A stretch of 64,000 nt of DNA from Burkholderia cepacia (GTDB lineage Bacteria; Pseudomonadota; Gammaproteobacteria; Burkholderiales; Burkholderiaceae): NCBI RefSeq assembly GCF_029962485.1, contig NZ_CP073638.1, forward strand, positions 682,001 through 746,000. Direction: 5' to 3'. Under the pieces are notes generated by a model, which saw only the letters and a program-made list of their open reading frames with translations, was not told the DNA's origin and did no database searches. A program made the translations under genes and the position numbers. This document shows, piece after piece, positions 8,780-21,400 of the stretch. The stretch's first letter is position 1. Every line of letters begins with the position of its first letter.

Positions 8780-9271
8780 TCAACGATAGACGAGATCGGC
8801 GCGACGGTTCTGCGCCCACGAATCCTCGTCGTGGCCGAGTGCGACCGGTTTTTCCTTGCCGAGGCTGACGGCTTCGAGTTGCGTCGCCGGCACGCCGAGC
8901 GTCTGGAGCGCGCTGTTCACCGCCTGCGAACGGCGCTGGCCGAGCGCGAGGTTGTATTCGGACGTCCCGCGTTCGTCGGTGTTGCCCTGGATCAGCACGC
9001 GCCGCGAGGGATGGCTGCGCAGGTAGTCGGCATGTGCCTGCAGCAGCGACTGGAATTCGGGCTTCACGGTGTACTGGTCGAAATCGAAGTAGATGCTGCG
9101 CTTCGCGAGCGGGCTGTTCGGATTGTCGAGATCGTCGGCCGTCACCGTTGCGACGGCTTCGCTCGAGGGCGCAGGCGGCGTGCCGGCATTCTCGGGCGTT
9201 TTCGCCGCGTTATGGCAACCGGCCAGTAGTACGAAGGTTGCCAGGACCGCAAATCGGTTCATTTTGCTCAT
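8780..9271 (-). CDS. Pal-like OmpA-family lipoprotein
   Basis: The 163-residue protein has a lipoprotein signal (lipobox LAGC, Cys 19) and then an OmpA-like peptidoglycan-binding domain from about residue 55. It shows the family motifs IYFDFDQYTV and GNTDERGTSEYN, the latter carrying the Asp and Arg that bind diaminopimelate. It should tether the outer membrane to peptidoglycan. The start at 9271 has GGAG 7 nt upstream. It is a stand-alone gene, not in a tol-pal operon, and so is probably a paralogue of the housekeeping Pal. Confidence 0.85.
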   Translation of the reverse strand: MSKMNRFAVLATFVLLAGCHNAAKTPENAGTPPAPSSEAVATVTADDLDNPNSPLAKRSIYFDFDQYTVKPEFQSLLQAHADYLRSHPSRRVLIQGNTDERGTSEYNLALGQRRSQAVNSALQTLGVPATQLEAVSLGKEKPVALGHDEDSWAQNRRADLVYR

Positions 9272-9563
9272 CGTTCGTCTCCAGCGGTGGACTGCGTTGA
9301 AAGCGTGGCGCATGCCATCCGCATGCACGTATCCGGCCGCAATGGCGCGAAAAAAACGGCTCCGTCGACGTGATGCATATTCGTAAGCCGGCGGTGCGCC
9401 ATATGAAAGAGTATTGCGTCCGGCGCGCCGAAATACGGCGTCGCTGCAAACAGATTAGGAAAAATGTCACAGCGTGACCAGTTTCTCCGCATTTTTTGCG
9501 CAGACGCGACAGTCGGGTAGACATTCTTGCTCCCGCCCGCTGCGCGGTACGGGCTGTCACAGC
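9272..9563. other. Intergenic, no gene seen
   Basis: This covers the upstream region of the Pal-like gene and the space to the porin terminator. It contains moderately AT-rich stretches near 9340-9480 that could hold the Pal-like promoter. No coding sequence or RNA gene is supported. Confidence 0.4.
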
Positions 9564-9590
9564 AAAAAGGCCGCGCACGTGCGCGGCCTT
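9564..9590 (-). terminator. Rho-independent terminator of the porin gene
   Basis: A perfect 12+12 palindrome (9567-9590; AAGGCCGCGCAC then its complement) is followed on the minus strand by five T (complement of AAAAA at 9564-9568). It lies about 35 nt after the porin stop codon. Confidence 0.85.
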
Positions 9591-9625
9591 ATGGGGGCGA
9601 CTGGCGACGATCGAGCTACGCGTCG

Positions 9626-10822
9626 TCAGAACTTGTGCCGCAGCCCCAGCGCGACGACCACCTGGTTGCTGTTCGCCGAAGGCGTCAGCGTCCAGACGGT
9701 GGCGTTGAACGCCGGATTGCCGTTGCCGCCGCTCACGCTCTGGTAGACGCCCTCGAGATAGGCGTCCGTGCGCTTCGACAGCGCATAGTCGGCCTGCGCG
9801 ACGACCTGGTTCCATTTCGGGCGTGTCTGGCCCGTGCGTGAGTCGAAGCGGCCCATCGTGTACGTGTACGCGGCGGCCACGCTCAGCGCACGCGTGACGA
9901 AGTAGCGTCCATCGACCGTGAAGTTGTCGAACACCAGCGATTCGCCCTTCAGCGGCGCGATGTTGCCGCCCTGGAGCACGCCCGTCACGCCGTCGGTGGT
10001 CGAATGCGACCACGCGGCGCCGACCGAATGCGGCCCGAACGCATAACGGCCGGCCATGGCCCAGATCTGCTGGTTGCCGCCCGTGATCGTCGCCGAGCCG
10101 TCGACCGTGCTCAGTGCACCGTCCGGGTTCGGTGAGTTGCGATCGCGGCTGATCTTCAGGTAGCCGGCGCCGAGCTTCAGCGGGCCGTTCGCGTACGACA
10201 CCCCCGCGCTCCACGCCGCGTTGTTCGCGAGTTGGCCGGCCGCGTTCGAGAAGCCATACATCGCGCCGAACGTCAGCCCGTGATACGTCGGGCTCGTGTA
10301 CTTCACCGCATTGTTGATGCGGATGTTGCGGTTCGAATCGTCGTTGTCGTACGGATGGACCGCGAGGTTGCCGCCCCAGCCGGGTCCGGACGCGCCGAGC
10401 GGCGTCACGAAGTCGAGGATCAGGTCGTACTGGCGGCCGAAGGTGAGCGTGCCGGCCGCCTTCGAGCTCACGCCGACCCATGCCTGACGGCCGAACATGT
10501 CGACGCCTTTCTGCGACAGCTTGCCGTTCGTGCCCGAGAAGCCGTTCTCGAGTGCGAACACCGCGGCCATCCCGCCGCCGAGATCCTCGCGGCCGCGCAG
10601 CCCCCAGCGCGACGCATTCAGTGCACCGCTCGTCAGCGCGACGGTGCCGCCGCCGGGCGAGCCCGCGCCCTGCGTGCGCTGGTTGGTCGCGTAGGTGATC
10701 GACGTATCGATCAGGCCGTACAGTGTCACGCTGCTCTGTGCGTGCGCGATGCCCGGTGCGATGCCGGTCAGGCATGCGGCAATGACGGTCCCCGCGACAC
10801 GTGCGCCGGCATGCTTGTTCAT
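9626..10822 (-). CDS. Outer-membrane general porin (Burkholderia trimeric type)
   Basis: The protein of about 398 residues is a trimeric 16-strand porin for passive entry of small hydrophilic solutes. After a Sec signal peptide (cleavage predicted at AHA-QSS) it begins SSVTLYGLIDTSITY, the hallmark first strand of beta-proteobacterial porins. It also has SRWGLRGREDLGGG and the terminal phenylalanine (VVALGLRHKF) needed for outer-membrane assembly. Neither candidate start (10837, MHSYQ; or 10822, MNKHAG) has a strong ribosome binding site; I chose the one that gives a standard signal peptide. A strong terminator follows. Substrate specificity is unknown. Confidence 0.9.
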   Translation of the reverse strand: MNKHAGARVAGTVIAACLTGIAPGIAHAQSSVTLYGLIDTSITYATNQRTQGAGSPGGGTVALTSGALNASRWGLRGREDLGGGMAAVFALENGFSGTNGKLSQKGVDMFGRQAWVGVSSKAAGTLTFGRQYDLILDFVTPLGASGPGWGGNLAVHPYDNDDSNRNIRINNAVKYTSPTYHGLTFGAMYGFSNAAGQLANNAAWSAGVSYANGPLKLGAGYLKISRDRNSPNPDGALSTVDGSATITGGNQQIWAMAGRYAFGPHSVGAAWSHSTTDGVTGVLQGGNIAPLKGESLVFDNFTVDGRYFVTRALSVAAAYTYTMGRFDSRTGQTRPKWNQVVAQADYALSKRTDAYLEGVYQSVSGGNGNPAFNATVWTLTPSANSNQVVVALGLRHKF

Positions 10823-11077
10823 CTGGTAGGAATGCATAGGATTTTTTATCGTTGGCCCGGCACGATGGCCGGCGGGTCGCGTCGGCATACTGGCCGACGG
10901 ATCGAGCGGCCATTATTGGAGATCGTGCGGCCGTCGATTAAGGCGTTGCACAGGAAAGGTCCTGTGCGGAATCGAATGGAATCGAGGCGGGCGATTGCGG
11001 GGATTCAGGCGGGAACGGGACGTGTGTCGCGGCGTCAGGCCGGTCGAACCGAGATCGCTTGATGGTCGGTCGAACGC

Positions 11078-11656
11078 TCAACGGCGGGCAACCGGCAGCG
11101 CGGTGTCGAGGCCGCCGCTTCGATACGCGGCACGAACGGCGCTCGCGCGGGCTTCGAGCGCGTCGGGCGTGAGCCAGCGTCGCAACCGGACGCAGACGCG
11201 CGGCAACGCAGCGAGCTGGTTGCGCAACTGCACGATCGACCGGCAGCAACGGAAGGTCGACGATTGCGCATCGGCGCCCGTTGCGGCCTCGGCGAGCGCG
11301 GCCGTCCATTCGACACCGCGATGGCGCCTGGCTTCGTCGAGATGCGGCAAATAGCGCGCGTCGCCCGATAGCGCGATCAGCAACGCGGCCCAGTGCGCGC
11401 CGCGCCATCCGAACTGCAGGTCGACTGTCAGGTCGGCCAGCAGCGTGTCGTCGAGCACGGACAGGCTTTGCTGGCACAGGTAGTGGAAGTCGAGCGGCTG
11501 GTAGCGGACTTGCGGGTAGTCGCGCAGCACATGCTCGAGTTCGATACCGGCATCGACCGCGGCAGCCAGGAACGATTCGGCCGGCGCCGGGCGGTTCAAG
11601 TGCAGCGTTGGCACGAACAGGAACAGCCGGCTGATGTCGTCGGGGTGGTAGTGCAT
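11078..11656 (-). CDS. Hypothetical protein, 192 aa
   Basis: The soluble, Leu/Ala/Arg-rich protein begins MHYHPDDISRLFLF and has no signal or membrane segment. Helical, repeat-like stretches (FGWRGAHWAALLIALSGDARYLPHLDEARRH) suggest an all-helical fold. The start is uncertain: a TTG at 11686, 5 nt after the stop of the VOC gene upstream, would add ten residues. Neither has a clear ribosome binding site, so translation may depend on coupling to the VOC gene. No family is recognised. Confidence 0.65.
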   Translation of the reverse strand: MHYHPDDISRLFLFVPTLHLNRPAPAESFLAAAVDAGIELEHVLRDYPQVRYQPLDFHYLCQQSLSVLDDTLLADLTVDLQFGWRGAHWAALLIALSGDARYLPHLDEARRHRGVEWTAALAEAATGADAQSSTFRCCRSIVQLRNQLAALPRVCVRLRRWLTPDALEARASAVRAAYRSGGLDTALPVARR

Positions 11657-11691
11657 CGCGAATGTCGTGGTGGTGGCCCGGAGCAAACTGG

Positions 11692-12138
11692 CTACTGGTC
11701 GCCGGACAGTAGTGCCGTGTAACGTCGTTGCATTTCATCGGGCTCGAGCGTTTCGATCGCATGCCCGATCGCCCAGTCGTACCCGAACGGATCGCGAATC
11801 TTGCCGGAACGCTCGCCGTAGAACTGGTCCTGGATCGCGCGCGTCAGGCTGGCGCCGGCCGCGATGACCGCGGCGATCGTCGCGTCGGCATCGTCGACGT
11901 GCAGGTGCAGCAGCATCGGCGCCGTGCCGTCCGCGTCGAGCGCGCGTAGATCGTATTCGGGGAACTCGTCCGAGAGCATCAGCGTGCACGGCCCGAGCTG
12001 CAATTCCGCGTGACCGATGCGTCCCGACGGTTCGACGAGACGGTATTTCTCGCGTGCGCCGAATGCCTTCGTGTAGAACGCGATGGCGTCGTCCGCGCGT
12101 TTGGCGCGCAGATAGGGAAAGACGTCGAGAATCGCCAT
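11692..12138 (-). CDS. VOC-superfamily (glyoxalase/PhnB-like) protein
   Basis: The 148-residue protein has the paired beta-alpha-beta-beta-beta fold of the vicinal-oxygen-chelate family. It opens with FPYLRAKRADDAIAFYTKAF and contains RIGHAELQLGPCTLMLSDE, LLHLHVDDADATI and the RDPFGYDWAIG C-terminal signature of the PhnB/glyoxalase-like group. The ATG at 12138 has GGAGG 6-10 nt upstream. Metal-ligand positions can be partly seen (His in GHAEL and LHLHV), but the reaction cannot be assigned; members include resistance proteins, dioxygenases and non-enzymatic binders. It forms a two-gene unit with the downstream hypothetical. Confidence 0.8.
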   Translation of the reverse strand: MAILDVFPYLRAKRADDAIAFYTKAFGAREKYRLVEPSGRIGHAELQLGPCTLMLSDEFPEYDLRALDADGTAPMLLHLHVDDADATIAAVIAAGASLTRAIQDQFYGERSGKIRDPFGYDWAIGHAIETLEPDEMQRRYTALLSGDQ

Positions 12139-12467
12139 GAGGTCCTCCGGTGACGGTGCGGGGATGCGCGTCGTACGGGCGTACACGGCAGGCGCCGCGG
12201 ATTTTGCCAGACCAGGGAGTATGGAATGACGGCGTGGCTGCAGGCAACGGGAAAAATTTACCGTTCGCGCGGTATCGGGCCGGCATCGGAAAGCAACGGC
12301 CGTTACCCGCGTCATATTCGTAGCACGCATTTGCCCCTGCCGGCGTAACCGGGCCGGCGACTACGTAATTCGCGACTTTTTGCGCGTGATCGGTTCGGCA
12401 CAATGGACCATTGCGCGTGGCGGCCTGCCGCTTGCCTGGACCGTCGCGCCTGCCCGGGAGAACGGAC
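12139..12467. other. Divergent intergenic region
   Basis: About 330 nt separate the VOC gene (minus) from the giant gene (plus). Part of it (about 12225-12400) is less GC-rich and may hold both promoters. No palindrome, RNA gene or extra coding sequence stands out. Confidence 0.4.
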
Positions 12468-15400
12468 ATGGTGTTGATGGCAGTGGGAGGCGGTGGCGGA
12501 CCGGTGGACGTGCCGCAGCCGCAAAACGACAACAACCCGACGAACAACAACGGGGCGAACAACAACGGCGCCCCTCCGGCCCAGACACCCGAGCAGAAGG
12601 CCCTCGCCGCGGCACAGGCCGAGACGCAGCGGCTGCTCCAGCTTGCGCAGGCTGAGATGGCGACGCTCAAGCGGCTGAACGACCAGGGCGCGTCGCAAGC
12701 GGACCTCGACAACCAGGTCAAGAAGGCCGAAACCGCGTGGGGCGCGGTGCAGGTGGCCGTCGAGAATCAGATGCGCGTGGCGGCGGACGGCGGCGGCGAC
12801 ACGAACAAGGCGATCGCCGGCGTCGCAACGGACCTGCGCAACGCGACGCCGAACGATCCCGTGCTCGGCGAAGTCCTCGACGACGCGCAGAAGGCTGTCT
12901 CGGCTGAATCGGCGCCGCAGCGGGCGACCAACGAAAAGGCCTTCCAGCTTGCGCAGGCCGCGCAGCAGGACCAGAACGCGAATACCGACTTGCAGCAGTA
13001 CAACGCGTTGCCGGGCGGTATCCGGCGCGACGACCCCGATACCGGCGCGCAGTTGCGCCAGGCGGCCAGCACGGCCGATGCCAACTCCGACACCGCCTAC
13101 ACGGCGCTGACGAACGCATTGCGCCATGAATACAGCGTGTCGGCCGCGACGCTGCGCCTGAACGACGCGAAGGCCGACTATGCGGCGTGGCAGAAGGAAC
13201 CCGGCGGATTGCGCCGCGCCGACGAGGCCGACATCACGCAGGAAATGTCGCAGGCGCAGAGCCAGTACGACAAGGTGGTGACGGGCGGCGACGACACCGC
13301 GCTGACCTACGTGACGCCCGATGAGCAGAACCAGGCCGTCGCGTCGGTGAAACAGAACCACGACGGCATGTGGTACACCGGCCTCGTCGACGTATTCGGC
13401 GAGCAAAGCCAGCTTACGCGCACGATCGCGACGATCAATCCCGACGATCCGTCGCTGACGCCGCAGATGAAACAGCTTGCGCAGTCGGATCCGGTCAGCT
13501 TCGCGCTGATGCAGGACACGGGCCAGACCGTCGATCCGAACGACCCGAAGCTGTCGAAGCAGGAGCAGGCGCTGGCCGCGCAGAATCCGCTCGCGGAGGC
13601 GTTCGTCAAGCTGACGGGGGTGCCGGTGAACCCGGCGGGCCTGAGCGACGCGGACGCCAAGGCATTGAACGCGCAGATCGACCAGGCGGGCGGCGTGTTT
13701 GCGTATGCGATGGCGCACGTCGACAAGAACTCGCCCGCGTACCAGAAGATCCAGACGCTGCTCGCGGCGGCACCCGACGTGCGGCTGCAGTACACGAAGC
13801 AGCAGGTCGCCCAGCTGATGCAGAACCCGGGCAGCAATCCCGGCGCCGCGCTGCAGGTGCTGAAGACCAACATGGACGCATCGTTCTCGCTGGACGAGCG
13901 TCAGACGCTGTGGACGCAGGCCGGCCAGCCGCATTTCGACGCGAAGTTCATCCATTCGCAGATCGATCCGCTGATGCAGAAGCCCGATGCGGATGCGACG
14001 GATCAGGCGAGCATGCGTGCGCGTTACGACGACACGATGAACGCCGACAAGGCGGGCAAGTGGATGCAGGACATCCTGAACAACGCGCCGCCCGAGTTCG
14101 CGGGCGTCGTGCTCGACACCGTCGAGAAGGATTTCAACAACAAATGGATGCAGACGAACACGGGCACGCCGCAGCCATACGGGCAGGGCACCGAGTTCTT
14201 CAAGGGGCTCAGCAAGGCGGTCGGGCTGGCCGACCAGCAACCGACCTCGAACGGCGTGCCCGTGCAGCGCGAGGACGACGTCGCGAACTGGCTGCTCGAC
14301 GACAAGAGCAACGCGAAGGCGGTGATCTACACGCTACGCGGCAGCGACCCGGGCTACGGTTTCGACAGCGTGCGCGTGGCACTGTCGTCCGGTGTCGATC
14401 CGTCGCTCGCGAAGGCGCTGCTGTCGAAGATGCAGGGCAATGACCAGTTCCGCGGAAACTTCGCGGTCGACTTCCAGCTCCGTTACCAGCAAGGCGCCCA
14501 GAACGCGCAGAACAAACAGAACAGTCAGGCCGCAACGGCCAGCTACAACCTGTTCAAGTCCAATCCGGACCAGCAACTGAAAGCGTATTTCAACGACTTC
14601 CAGAAGAACTTCGACGGCCAGTCCCGCACGTTCACGGTCGGTTCCGACCAGCTCACGAACTTCGTCGGCGTGGGGCTCGGGATTCAGCCGGACGACCCGG
14701 GTGCAGTGCCGACCGACCGGAACGACGTGCCGTCGATGGCAACGCTCGAGCAGTTGATCGTCAGCAACGGGCAGTTGCAGAGCGGTACGGCGGTGAACAG
14801 CCAGTCGCTTTACGCGAAGAATTCGGCCGCGACGCAGATGATCCAGACCGTCGTCGACCAGATCCGCAAGGTCGGCGGCGATCACGCGGTCGTGTCGCTG
14901 GTGCCGATCTACTACGTGTCGAAGGGAACCGGCACAGCGCCGAGCGCGCTGTTCAAGGTGCAGGTCGCGGGGCATCCGGGCCAGTACCAGCTGATCGACG
15001 ACCGTGGCTGGAAATACGACAGCGTCGACAACTACCAGCACAACAATGCGCTGTCCGACGATGGCCAGCTGTATGTGCCGAAAAGCATGACGACCGATGC
15101 CGCGACCGGCGGTTTCTCGCAATACCAGTCGATCGACGCGCACAAGACCGAGTGGTACCAGCACGTCGAACACTACCTCGAGATCGGCACGGGCATTCTC
15201 GCGGCGGCCGGCGGCGTCGTGCTGGTCGCGAGCGGGATCGGCGCGCCGGTCGGCGGCGCGCTGCTCGGCGCCGCGTGGACGACGGTCGGCGTGGGGATGG
15301 CGGTCGGCGTGCCGGCCGCGATCGGCGACCTGAAGAACCTGAGCGATCACGGCCAGTCGATCGGCTTCGGCAACGCGCAGGCGCGCGGCGACTGGATCAG

Positions 15401-18400
15401 CCTGATCGGCAGCGGCACGGGCATGGCGGGTGGCGGGCTCGGCGTGGCGGCGAAGTCGCTCGCCGAAGCGTCGTCGCTGCTGCGCACGACCGGGCAGGTA
15501 TCCGACATGATCACGCTCGCATCGCGAGGCGAGGGTGTCACGGCCGAGGCGGCCGGTGTCGGCCGTTTGACGCAGGGGGCCGACGCGTTCCAGACGCTCG
15601 CGCAGATGACCGGCCGCACGGCCGGCGTGTTCAACGTCACCGGCGGCGCGATCGGCGGTTACCAGATGCTCGACCAGGGCGTGTCGCTGGTGAAGAACTG
15701 GGACGCGATGTCCGACTCCGATCGCGCACAGCAGTTGCTGAACCTCGGGATCGGCGTCGCGCAGATGGGCCTCGGCTCGCACACGCTGATGGAGCGGCCG
15801 ATCCGCGCGATCACGAAGACGCCCGCGCCGCCGTCGACACCGAGGCCGGTCTCGGTCGACGTCGTGAACGCGACGCTCGCCAACGGGCTCGCGAACCAGC
15901 GTCTCGCGGTCGGCGAGATCGGCAACCCGTGGCAGCACGCGGAGCAACAGGCGAACAGTTTCGGCGAATCGGCCGGCGATGGCGAACCGGTGTCATCGGC
16001 CGACGCGGGGCTGCGGTCACGCTTCTCCGCGTGGCTGCGCGCGCGCCGCGCGCAGGGCACGCCGGAAGAAGGCGACGCGATCTCGTTGCGGCTGGCGCCC
16101 GACCCGGAGGCAATCGACGGCGAAACGACGCCGGCGATCGCGCATGCGCTGGCCGCCGACGAAGCGCCGCCGGCCGGGGCCGGCACGCCGGCAACGACGG
16201 GCCACCCTGCATCGTGGGAAATTCCCGCGCGTGCGGCGGCCGATCCGGACGTGCTGCGCAGCGTGGTCGGATCGGTTCTCGTCGGCGGCAACCGTCTCGA
16301 AGACATCGAATACTACGTGTACGCGCTGGAGGATACCGAAGGCAACGTGCGCAACCCGGAGGAGGACGGACTGCCCGCGACGGGCCACGGCAACCTGTCG
16401 GACGACATCCGCGCGGCGAACGCGGACGGACGGCGTGCGGCTGCTGGAAACGATGCGGCGGCACGCGCGGCAGCGGCTCCCGAAGCGGACGGCACGATCG
16501 GCGTGACGCGATATGCGTCGTACCACGACGCGATGATGGTCGCGCTCGGCGGGACGGTGGCGGGCCGCTACCAGGTCGCACTGGTCGACACCACGAGGCT
16601 CGCCGCGGACGGCACGGTGCCGCCCGAAGCGATGGTCGGCCATGTCGGGCTCGACGATGCCGGCAAGGCGCTGACCCTGTCGATGAACGATACGTACGAT
16701 CGCACGCTGCGCGTGGTGTATCCGCGCGGATTCGATCCGGCCAAGCCGCTGATCCGCTACGAGGACGGCAAACGCATCGACGTCGTCAACGCGCTGACCG
16801 GCATGCACGAAACGCAGTGGGGCGCGTATCCGCGCCGCGAAGCCGACCTCGCGATCTATTCGAATCACCCGTTGCAGCCCGAGAACCGGCTGCCGGCCGG
16901 CGAGCGGCCGTTGATGCCGGTGCCGCCCGGCTACTTCGCCGTGTACGCGCACGCGTGGTCCGATGCGATCGCGAGCGCGACCGGCAAGCCGATGAGCGCC
17001 GACGATGTGGCCGCGATGGTGCGCCAGAGCGGCTGGGACGGCAAATCGCCGGTGATCCTTTACGCGTGCGGTGCGGGCACGCGCGTGACGTCGTTCGCGC
17101 AACTGCTGGCGAACGTGCTCGGGGTGGACGTATACGGCTCGAGCGGCTTCGTGGTGTGGCGTTCGCCGCGCTATCGCAGCGACGGCCCCGACTCCGGTTA
17201 TACGGCCGGCATCGAGCTGGAACCCGGCGCCCCCAGTTACGCGGGGAAGCCCGACCATTCGGTGCAGCATGCGCCGCGCACCTACCGATTCTCGCCGGCT
17301 TTGGCGGTCATCGATCAAGGCGCGCATGCGGTCGACTGGAGCACCGTGGCGCCGCGCCCGGTGTCGAACCGCTGGGGCGGCCGCGATGAGACGGGCGATT
17401 CGCGCGTGCCGCTCGGCGTGTACGTGTGGCGCGTGCTGACGAATCGCGGGGCGATCGTCAATCCGCGCAGCGGCCGCTCGGCGAGTGCGCTCGAGATGAC
17501 GTACGCGCTGGAGGATCTGGCGTGGAAGGGCTACACGCCGGGCGTGCCGGTCGCGCTGGAGGGGCCGCACAGCGGCGCCGATCCCGAGTTGCTGCAGGAA
17601 TTCGCGGACTTGATCCAGGCGCCGGTATTCGGCCGGCTCGGCGACGACGACGCGGCCGGGTGGCGGCGCGCGATCCCCGATCCGGGCCGCCGGCTCGCAC
17701 GTTTCCAGATCGAACCGGACGTGAACGGCAAGTTCTCGCCGGGCCGGGCGCAGCCGGTTCGCGTCAATCCGCTGGAGTTGCGGCCCGTGCCGGGCTCGAG
17801 CGTCGTGAACCTGCTTGGCCATGCGACCGCGCGGCAATTCCTGAAGGTGTCGGGTTTCGATATCGCCGAATCGCACGGCACGCAGCCGCGCGACGTGAGC
17901 TGGGACAGCTCGAGCGCCGTCACGCAAGACGGCACCACGATGTCGCCGCGGGAATTCGCACGCAAGCTGCTCGAGGATCCCGCCTACACCGAAGGCAACG
18001 GCGTGCTGCTGACGGGGTGTTATCTCGGCTCCGGCGGCTACCCGTTCGCGCAGGAGCTGGCATACGAGCTGCAGGTGCCCGTGATCGCGTCGATCGCGTC
18101 CAACTCGGTGCGCGGCACCGGGGCGCTGTACCTGTATCCGATCGGCGACGACATCATCGTGCCGGCACACGATCCCGACGTGTCGACGCGGCTCTACCTG
18201 CATATCCCGGAGGCCCCCGACGCGAGCGACCCGCCGATGGTGTTCGCGCGACGCGGCGAGCCCGTGCCGAACGTGGCCGCGCACGACAACGCACCGGTCG
18301 AACCGGTGCGCCCGATCGAAGCGCAGATCGATCCGGAAGCGGACAGCGGGCGGCGCGGCAACGCCGGTGCGCAAGGCGATGCCGGGCAGCCGGTGCCGAC

Positions 18401-21400
18401 GCCGCGCGGGCCCGCGCATCCGCGTCTCGGGTCCGAACCGGACGCGGGCGAGCCGCCCGTTTATGTGCCGACGCCGATCGTCGAGGTCGGGCCCGGGCAG
18501 ATCTTCACGGCGGACGAATGGGCGGTGCGCACCGAGCAGGCCATCGCGGACGAGGCCGACGACGGCCTGTCCGGCATCCCGCAGAAGACCTATCCGAAGA
18601 ACAGCCGCGTCTATACGGATCGCAGGATCGTCGACGGCGGCGTCGTCACGACGACGATCCACGGCCAGTCGATCCTGCAGACGGGATTCGACGACGTGAC
18701 CGGCGTCGACGCGACGCAGCATCCGGAATTCCTGCGCCCGGCCGACACGCTGCTGATGCCGCCCGGCGACCCGCTGCATGCGATCGGCGCGCGCGCGCTG
18801 ATGTCGCCGCCCGGTCATCACGTGGTGTTCGGACACGGGATGTCGGCCGACGCGATGCTGGGCCCGGAAGGCCGGCCGCTCACACCGGACGAGGTGGCCG
18901 CGCGCGTCGCGCCGCATCTCGAACCGGGGCAGGACGTGACGCTGTACTCATGCTTCGGCGGGTCGACCAAGCACGATCCGTTGCGGGTCGCACCTGGCCA
19001 GGTGAGGGCCGCGAGCACGACGTTCGCCGCCACGCTCGCACAGCGTCTGTCCGAGCTCACGGGCCGGCCGACGACGGTGTGGGCGCCGCCGGACATCCTG
19101 CTCGTCCAGCCCGACGGCTCGGCGGCCGTGCGCGGGACGCGGCCGACCGGCCAGGTCGACAAGGATCGCCTGGCGATGCAGAGCTTCCGCGGCGACCCGG
19201 CCCGCGCCGGACGCCCGGTGCTTCCCGCTGGCGTGGAGCCGTCGCCTGCCACCGCTCCGACGGCGGCCCGGCCGATGCGCGAGGCGCCGGTGCGCCCGAC
19301 GGTGCCGCGCGTGTCCGATCCGACCTTTGCCGATCCCGGCTACGACTTCACCGCGATTCCGGACGGTACGTTCGAATCGGTCACGCTCGACCATCCGTTC
19401 CGCAGTGCGCTGGCCGATCGGCCGGGCGTGATAGGCGACGCTGCGCGCGTGACGCAGGCCGGCGGCACCGTGAGCCAACGCTGGCCGAGCTATTTCCTCG
19501 ACGAGCCGCAGCCGACCCACGTGATCGACGGCGTGATGCAGGCGTTCGACGAAGCCGGCCTGACCAACCTGCGCGTCGAATTCGTCACGCGCGACGGCAG
19601 TATCGTGCTCGGCAGCGGCACCGATTTCGGCCGGCTCGATCCCGAGGACGGGTGGTTCCGCTTCAGCGGCACGGTGCCCGACGCGACGGTGGCGGCAACG
19701 CACGCGCCGGGCCACGCGACGCCCGATGCACAACGCGCGTTGCCGGAAGGCACGCGGGTGGTCGCGCATGACGATCTCGGTCCGGCGCTCGATGCGGCGC
19801 ATACGGGGCCGCGCCATCACGCGTACGTGCCGGCCGATGCGCTGCCGGACGCAACCGCCTTCGCGCAGGGCGACCTGACGGCGCAGGAACGCGTCGCGGC
19901 CTACGCGACGGCGCACCTGGCCGCCGTCGAGGCCGCCACGCCGGCCGACGTCGTGCTGTTGTCGGCGCTCGGCCACGATCCGGCACGCGCGCTGCGCATC
20001 ACGACGCCCGGCGGCGAGCTGTTCAAGCCGGCCGGCGTCGACATGTATGTCGTGCGAACCCGTGACGCGGCCACCGGCGACGTGTCGTACCGGCTCGCCG
20101 GTATCGATCGTTCCGGATTGCCGGAAGGGTATGCGGCCGTGCATGCCAGTGGATTGCGCGCGGTCGGCGCGGTCGGCAGCCGCCCGGTCTGGCCGATGCT
20201 CGGCGGAGCGGACCCGGCCGCCGGCCGCCTCGCGGGCACCGCCGGCGACCCGTCCGGCGCGGCGACGCCTGCCCCCGTCGCCGGTCATGCGGGCGCGCCC
20301 GCCGCGCAGCAGGGCACCGCGGTGGCCACGGCGGCCGAACAGCAGGCGCGTGCCGCCGCATGGCTCGACAGCGTCGGCCGGCGCACGCTCACGCGCGTCG
20401 ACGGCCGGCACGCGCCGACCCTCGACGGGCTGGCACACCAGCTCGGACCCAACGCGCACGTGCTGATCACGGCGCATACCGTACCGCCCGCCGACGGCGC
20501 CGAACACGCGGCGCCGAAGGTCGTCGCGGTACTCGAAACCGATGCGCACGGCACGCTCGGACCGGTGCGGATGCTGAACGGCAAACGCGTGCAGCAGACG
20601 CTTCAAAAGGCGCTCGAGCAAACCACCGGCCACGGGCGTCGCGTGCGGCGCCAGTACGATTTCTACGTATCGCCGGTCGCGCACGACGAACTGGTGCAGC
20701 TCGGCGGCCCGTCGAAGATCGAGACGCCGGACGGCAAGACGTCGTGGCCCGTGACCGCATCGGCCGGCACGATCGATCCCGCGCTCGCTGCCGACGTGTC
20801 GAAGCTGCAGGACGCGCCGGCCTTCAAGCGGCCGCGCCAGGCCGTGCGCGCGGTCGAAGGGGCGCACCGCTGGATTCACGTGATCGAGGACGAGACGGGC
20901 AAGGTGCTCGGCTACGCACAGCGCAACACGAACCACGAATGGAAGTACGTCGAAAAGGCGCCGCTCGGCGATACCGAGATTCCCGAGCAGAACCTGCGGA
21001 CGGTGTTTCGGCGGCGGCGCCGCGGCGGCATTCCGGTCGGCCGTTCGCCGCGCCGCGGTATCCGGTTCGTGGTCAGCGACGTCAGGCCCGAGGTCGTCGA
21101 TCGTATCGGCGGGTTCCGGCCGGCGAAGGACGCCGCTGCCCCCGACAAGAAGCCGTTGCGCTCGGCAGGCGACATGTTCCAGTCGATCGTGCCGGTCCGC
21201 AAGCCGCTGGCATCCGCGGAACAGGGCGGCGGCGCGAACGTGGCGCCGCGGCCGCCGGTCGATCCGCACCTGATGCCGTCGGACAAGTCCACGCTCAACG
21301 CGGTCGACTTCAGCGGCAACGGCGTGTCGCACCTGTTGACCGCGATCCGCAACGGCTCGCTGGATGGCAGCCATCACGTGATCTACGTGTTCAAGACGGA

